Source: Chitinophaga sp. | Lineage (GTDB): Bacteria > Bacteroidota > Bacteroidia > Chitinophagales > Chitinophagaceae | Assembly (NCBI RefSeq): GCF_017745275.1 | Contig: NZ_JAGHZS010000004.1 | Location: 521,809-585,808 of the forward strand | Length of the DNA: 64,000 nt | Reading direction: 5' to 3' | Part shown: piece by piece, positions 63,101-64,000 of the stretch | Layout of the letters: each line of letters begins with the position of its first letter | Position numbering within the stretch: the stretch's first letter is position 1 | The notes under the pieces: model-generated | The model's database searches: none | What the model was told of the DNA's origin: nothing | What the model saw: the letters and a program-made list of their open reading frames with translations, nothing else | Translations under genes and position numbers: made by a program

Positions 63101-64000
63101 ATGCATCTGCCAGTCTTCTGCTGACTTTACTACCTGGTAACCTTTGCCGTCTTCTTCGTATATCACGGTGCGCAATACTTCATGCCGGATCAGGATATCC
63201 CTGAAAGCGGCTTCCAGTGATGCGGTGTCTATTTTCCCCTGTAGTTTATATACCCAGGGCATATGGTATTCGGGACTGCCTTTCAGCTTATCGATAAACC
63301 AAACTCTTTCCTGTGAGAATGACAGGGGTACAGGCTGACTATAATCCCGGGCTTTGATTTCCGGCAATACTTTAGCAGTATGATTTTCTTTTGATAAAAA
63401 CTCCGCCAGTAAAGCAATAGTGGGATACAGGAATAAGCTCCGTACACTTACTTCTTTATTTATTTTTTTGCGGATGGCAGACACTACTCTTGTTGCCAGT
63501 AACGAGTGACCACCTGCTTCAAAGAAATCGTCGTGGCGCCCTATTTTACTGACCATCAGCAACTCTTTCCATATCTCTGCCAAAGTTTCTTCTACATATC
63601 CCAGCGGCGCTTCATAATGTATTTTTCCGGTTACTTTTATATCATCGCGTGAAGCCAGGAATTTGCGATCCGTTTTACCGTTCAATGTCAGCGGCATATG
63701 CTGCAACGGCATCAGCTCCGTAGGGATCATGTACTCCGGCAACCGCGCTTCCAGCGCCGTGCGGATATCCTTCTGCAAAGCTAAACTGCTCTCCATAAAT
63801 AAGGGATTATTGGCGCTGGTATTGGCATCCCCTGTTGGTGTGGCATGATAATATTGTCCACAGGCGTACCGAATATTTTCACGGCACAACACTACATTCA
63901 TCCGCAATGCGTCTGCGTGTAGCTGCAACTGGCAATAATAACCACGGGCGGTAGCAGCCGACAGCAATGTCAGCACCTGTTGTTCTTCATCACTCAAGGT
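60176..64000 (-). CDS. NRPS, 5' part cut by window edge: (A-end)-T-C-A(Val-like)-T
   Basis: The frame is still open at the right edge, so the Met at 63997 is probably internal. Visible order: about 65 residues that are not adenylation-domain sequence, the last A-domain segment ([24 protein letters not shown], about 70-115), T (Ser165, GGHSLLATR), C at about 225-640 (HHIAFDGWS at 352), A at about 680-1160 ([36 protein letters not shown]) and T ([10 protein letters not shown]). The specificity code of the complete A domain reads DPFWVGGTFK, closest to known valine codes such as DAFWIGGTFK. No docking domain or thioesterase at the C-terminus. Confidence 0.93.
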   Translation of the reverse strand, partial: TLSDEEQQVLTLLSAATARGYYCQLQLHADALRMNVVLCRENIRYACGQYYHATPTGDANTSANNPLFMESSLALQKDIRTALEARLPEYMIPTELMPLQHMPLTLNGKTDRKFLASRDDIKVTGKIHYEAPLGYVEETLAEIWKELLMVSKIGRHDDFFEAGGHSLLATRVVSAIRKKINKEVSVRSLFLYPTIALLAEFLSKENHTAKVLPEIKARDYSQPVPLSFSQERVWFIDKLKGSPEYHMPWVYKLQGKIDTASLEAAFRDILIRHEVLRTVIYEEDGKGYQVVKSAEDWQMHCLSAEEVLAANLTIETYIHAVLSSPFDLSADFMLRVHVIATATDEYLLVATTHHIAFDGWSLSLMVEELTECYRSRIEKRPAQLKALPVQYADYAAWQRSYMTEELLAAKVVYWKEQLQDLQPLTLLTDFPRPAEQQTRGGVVNYQLDKKIKDGLVSLSNRENATLFMTLLAAFKVLLYRYTGQSSIHLGTPVAGRQQQETEGMIGFFVNMLVLRSQMQSNDTFIELLQAVKSTTLDAYENQDVPFERVVEALGVRRDMSRYPLFDISFQLLNMPKPGILGLEGTVSGNGVAAETAVNTQFDLGVYITELKDNLNIQIVYASSLYKRATVERMLRHYEQLLISVLAKPAMRIGLLPVLPPAEEKAILTTFNAEPWKDGQHTIVSLFDQQANRTPSATAICFEGAAMSYGQLQERANQLARYLASQGVGSGTLVGLCMDKCPDMMISILAILKVGAAYVPVDPAYPPGRMHYMINDMGNGLVLTQSHYRHLLAESEALLIYLDEIREEINTYDTTSLPVTISPDSLAYMMYTSGSSGKPKGVEVLHRSVVNLAYQPAFVTAGKEDVLLSTCSVSFDPVVFEYFAMLFHGGQLVFCPSAVLLDVSLLKAAIRAAGVTMMWFTTGWFNELVEADPNLFEGMQQIVVGGDRLSVYHVGLLQRKYPALQIVNGYGPTENSTFSTTHRIRQEDWSDRGDIPIGRPLPGREAYVLDAQQQLCGIGVAGELYVGGVGIARSYHNAPALTAAKFVANPFGEGRLYRTGDQVKWLPEGLLAYLGRVDEQVKIRGFRVEPGEVEWTLQQAIGVKHAVVLLDGVNAGDKQLVAYVEGENITAASLQSYLQQVLPAYMIPSRILILDNIPLTENGKVNRSFLRTLSLPAIPDKDYVAPRTPTEEEVAGIWHSLLRMERIGIYENFFECGGHSLLVMRVLSAIRKKMDVEISVKDFFQMATIESLARYILLQQRDDITLSADNETVRL

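Noticed and set aside
51992..64000. Thioesterase, epimerisation or reductase domain in the NRPS genes
   Set aside because: No GxSxG thioesterase block, E-domain motif or NAD-binding terminal domain was found in the visible parts.

Overview
The window looks like chromosomal DNA of a Bacteroidota bacterium, most likely Chitinophaga or a close relative. The evidence is a SusC/SusD pair under ECF-sigma/FecR control, a giant PKD-repeat protein with a type IX secretion (T9SS) C-terminal domain, several -7 boxes of the Bacteroidota type TAnnTTTG, and a large NRPS locus with TubC-type docking domains. No species can be fixed from sequence alone.

Layout. (a) 0-5.2 kb: a DUF6881-like fragment, a small membrane-anchored protein, then a minus-strand cobalamin block (cobQ, PLP decarboxylase/aminotransferase, cbiB, SDR-like protein). 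(b) 5.3-19.4 kb: mostly housekeeping and surface genes (M1 peptidase, HdeD-like protein, acyl-CoA desaturase, aldo/keto reductase, old-yellow-enzyme, 1627-aa PKD protein, DoxX-like membrane protein, phytanoyl-CoA dioxygenase). Five copies of an unusual long inverted repeat lie between these genes. The arms are built from AAAGCNN heptads and differ between copies, yet match each other within a copy. Three genes take their stop codon from the element. (c) 19.4-28.7 kb: a glycan-uptake locus (SusD, SusC with STN domain, FecR anti-sigma, ECF sigma) with a small lipoprotein and a GH30 glycosidase on the other strand.

(d) 28.87-33.72 kb: a tRNA-Pro(GGG) gene followed by an AT-richer island. It carries an HxlR-regulated trio (SDR, alpha/beta hydrolase, quinone-oxidoreductase-like enzyme) with two palindromic operators, an unknown 184-aa protein and a decayed beta/gamma-crystallin-like gene. 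A 15-bp exact repeat of the tRNA 3' end closes the island, and a transposase remnant lies just beyond.

(e) 34.1-64 kb: a non-ribosomal peptide gene cluster running off the right edge. The visible modules read, in order of synthesis, ...T | C-A(Val-like)-T | C-A(Gly)-T | C-A(Ser)-T | lone C. No thioesterase is visible. Around them are two family-2 glycosyltransferases, a macrolide-type glycosyltransferase, a NodU/CmcH carbamoyltransferase, a phenylalanine-hydroxylase-like enzyme, a Sfp-type phosphopantetheinyl transferase, a large SGNH hydrolase, a GH44 glycosidase without signal peptide, an exported M1 peptidase, a TonB-type outer-membrane barrel and a BlaI/M56 sensor pair. Together they suggest a glycosylated, probably carbamoylated peptide that I cannot match to a known product. 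This cluster and the heptad inverted-repeat family are the two best candidates for something undescribed.
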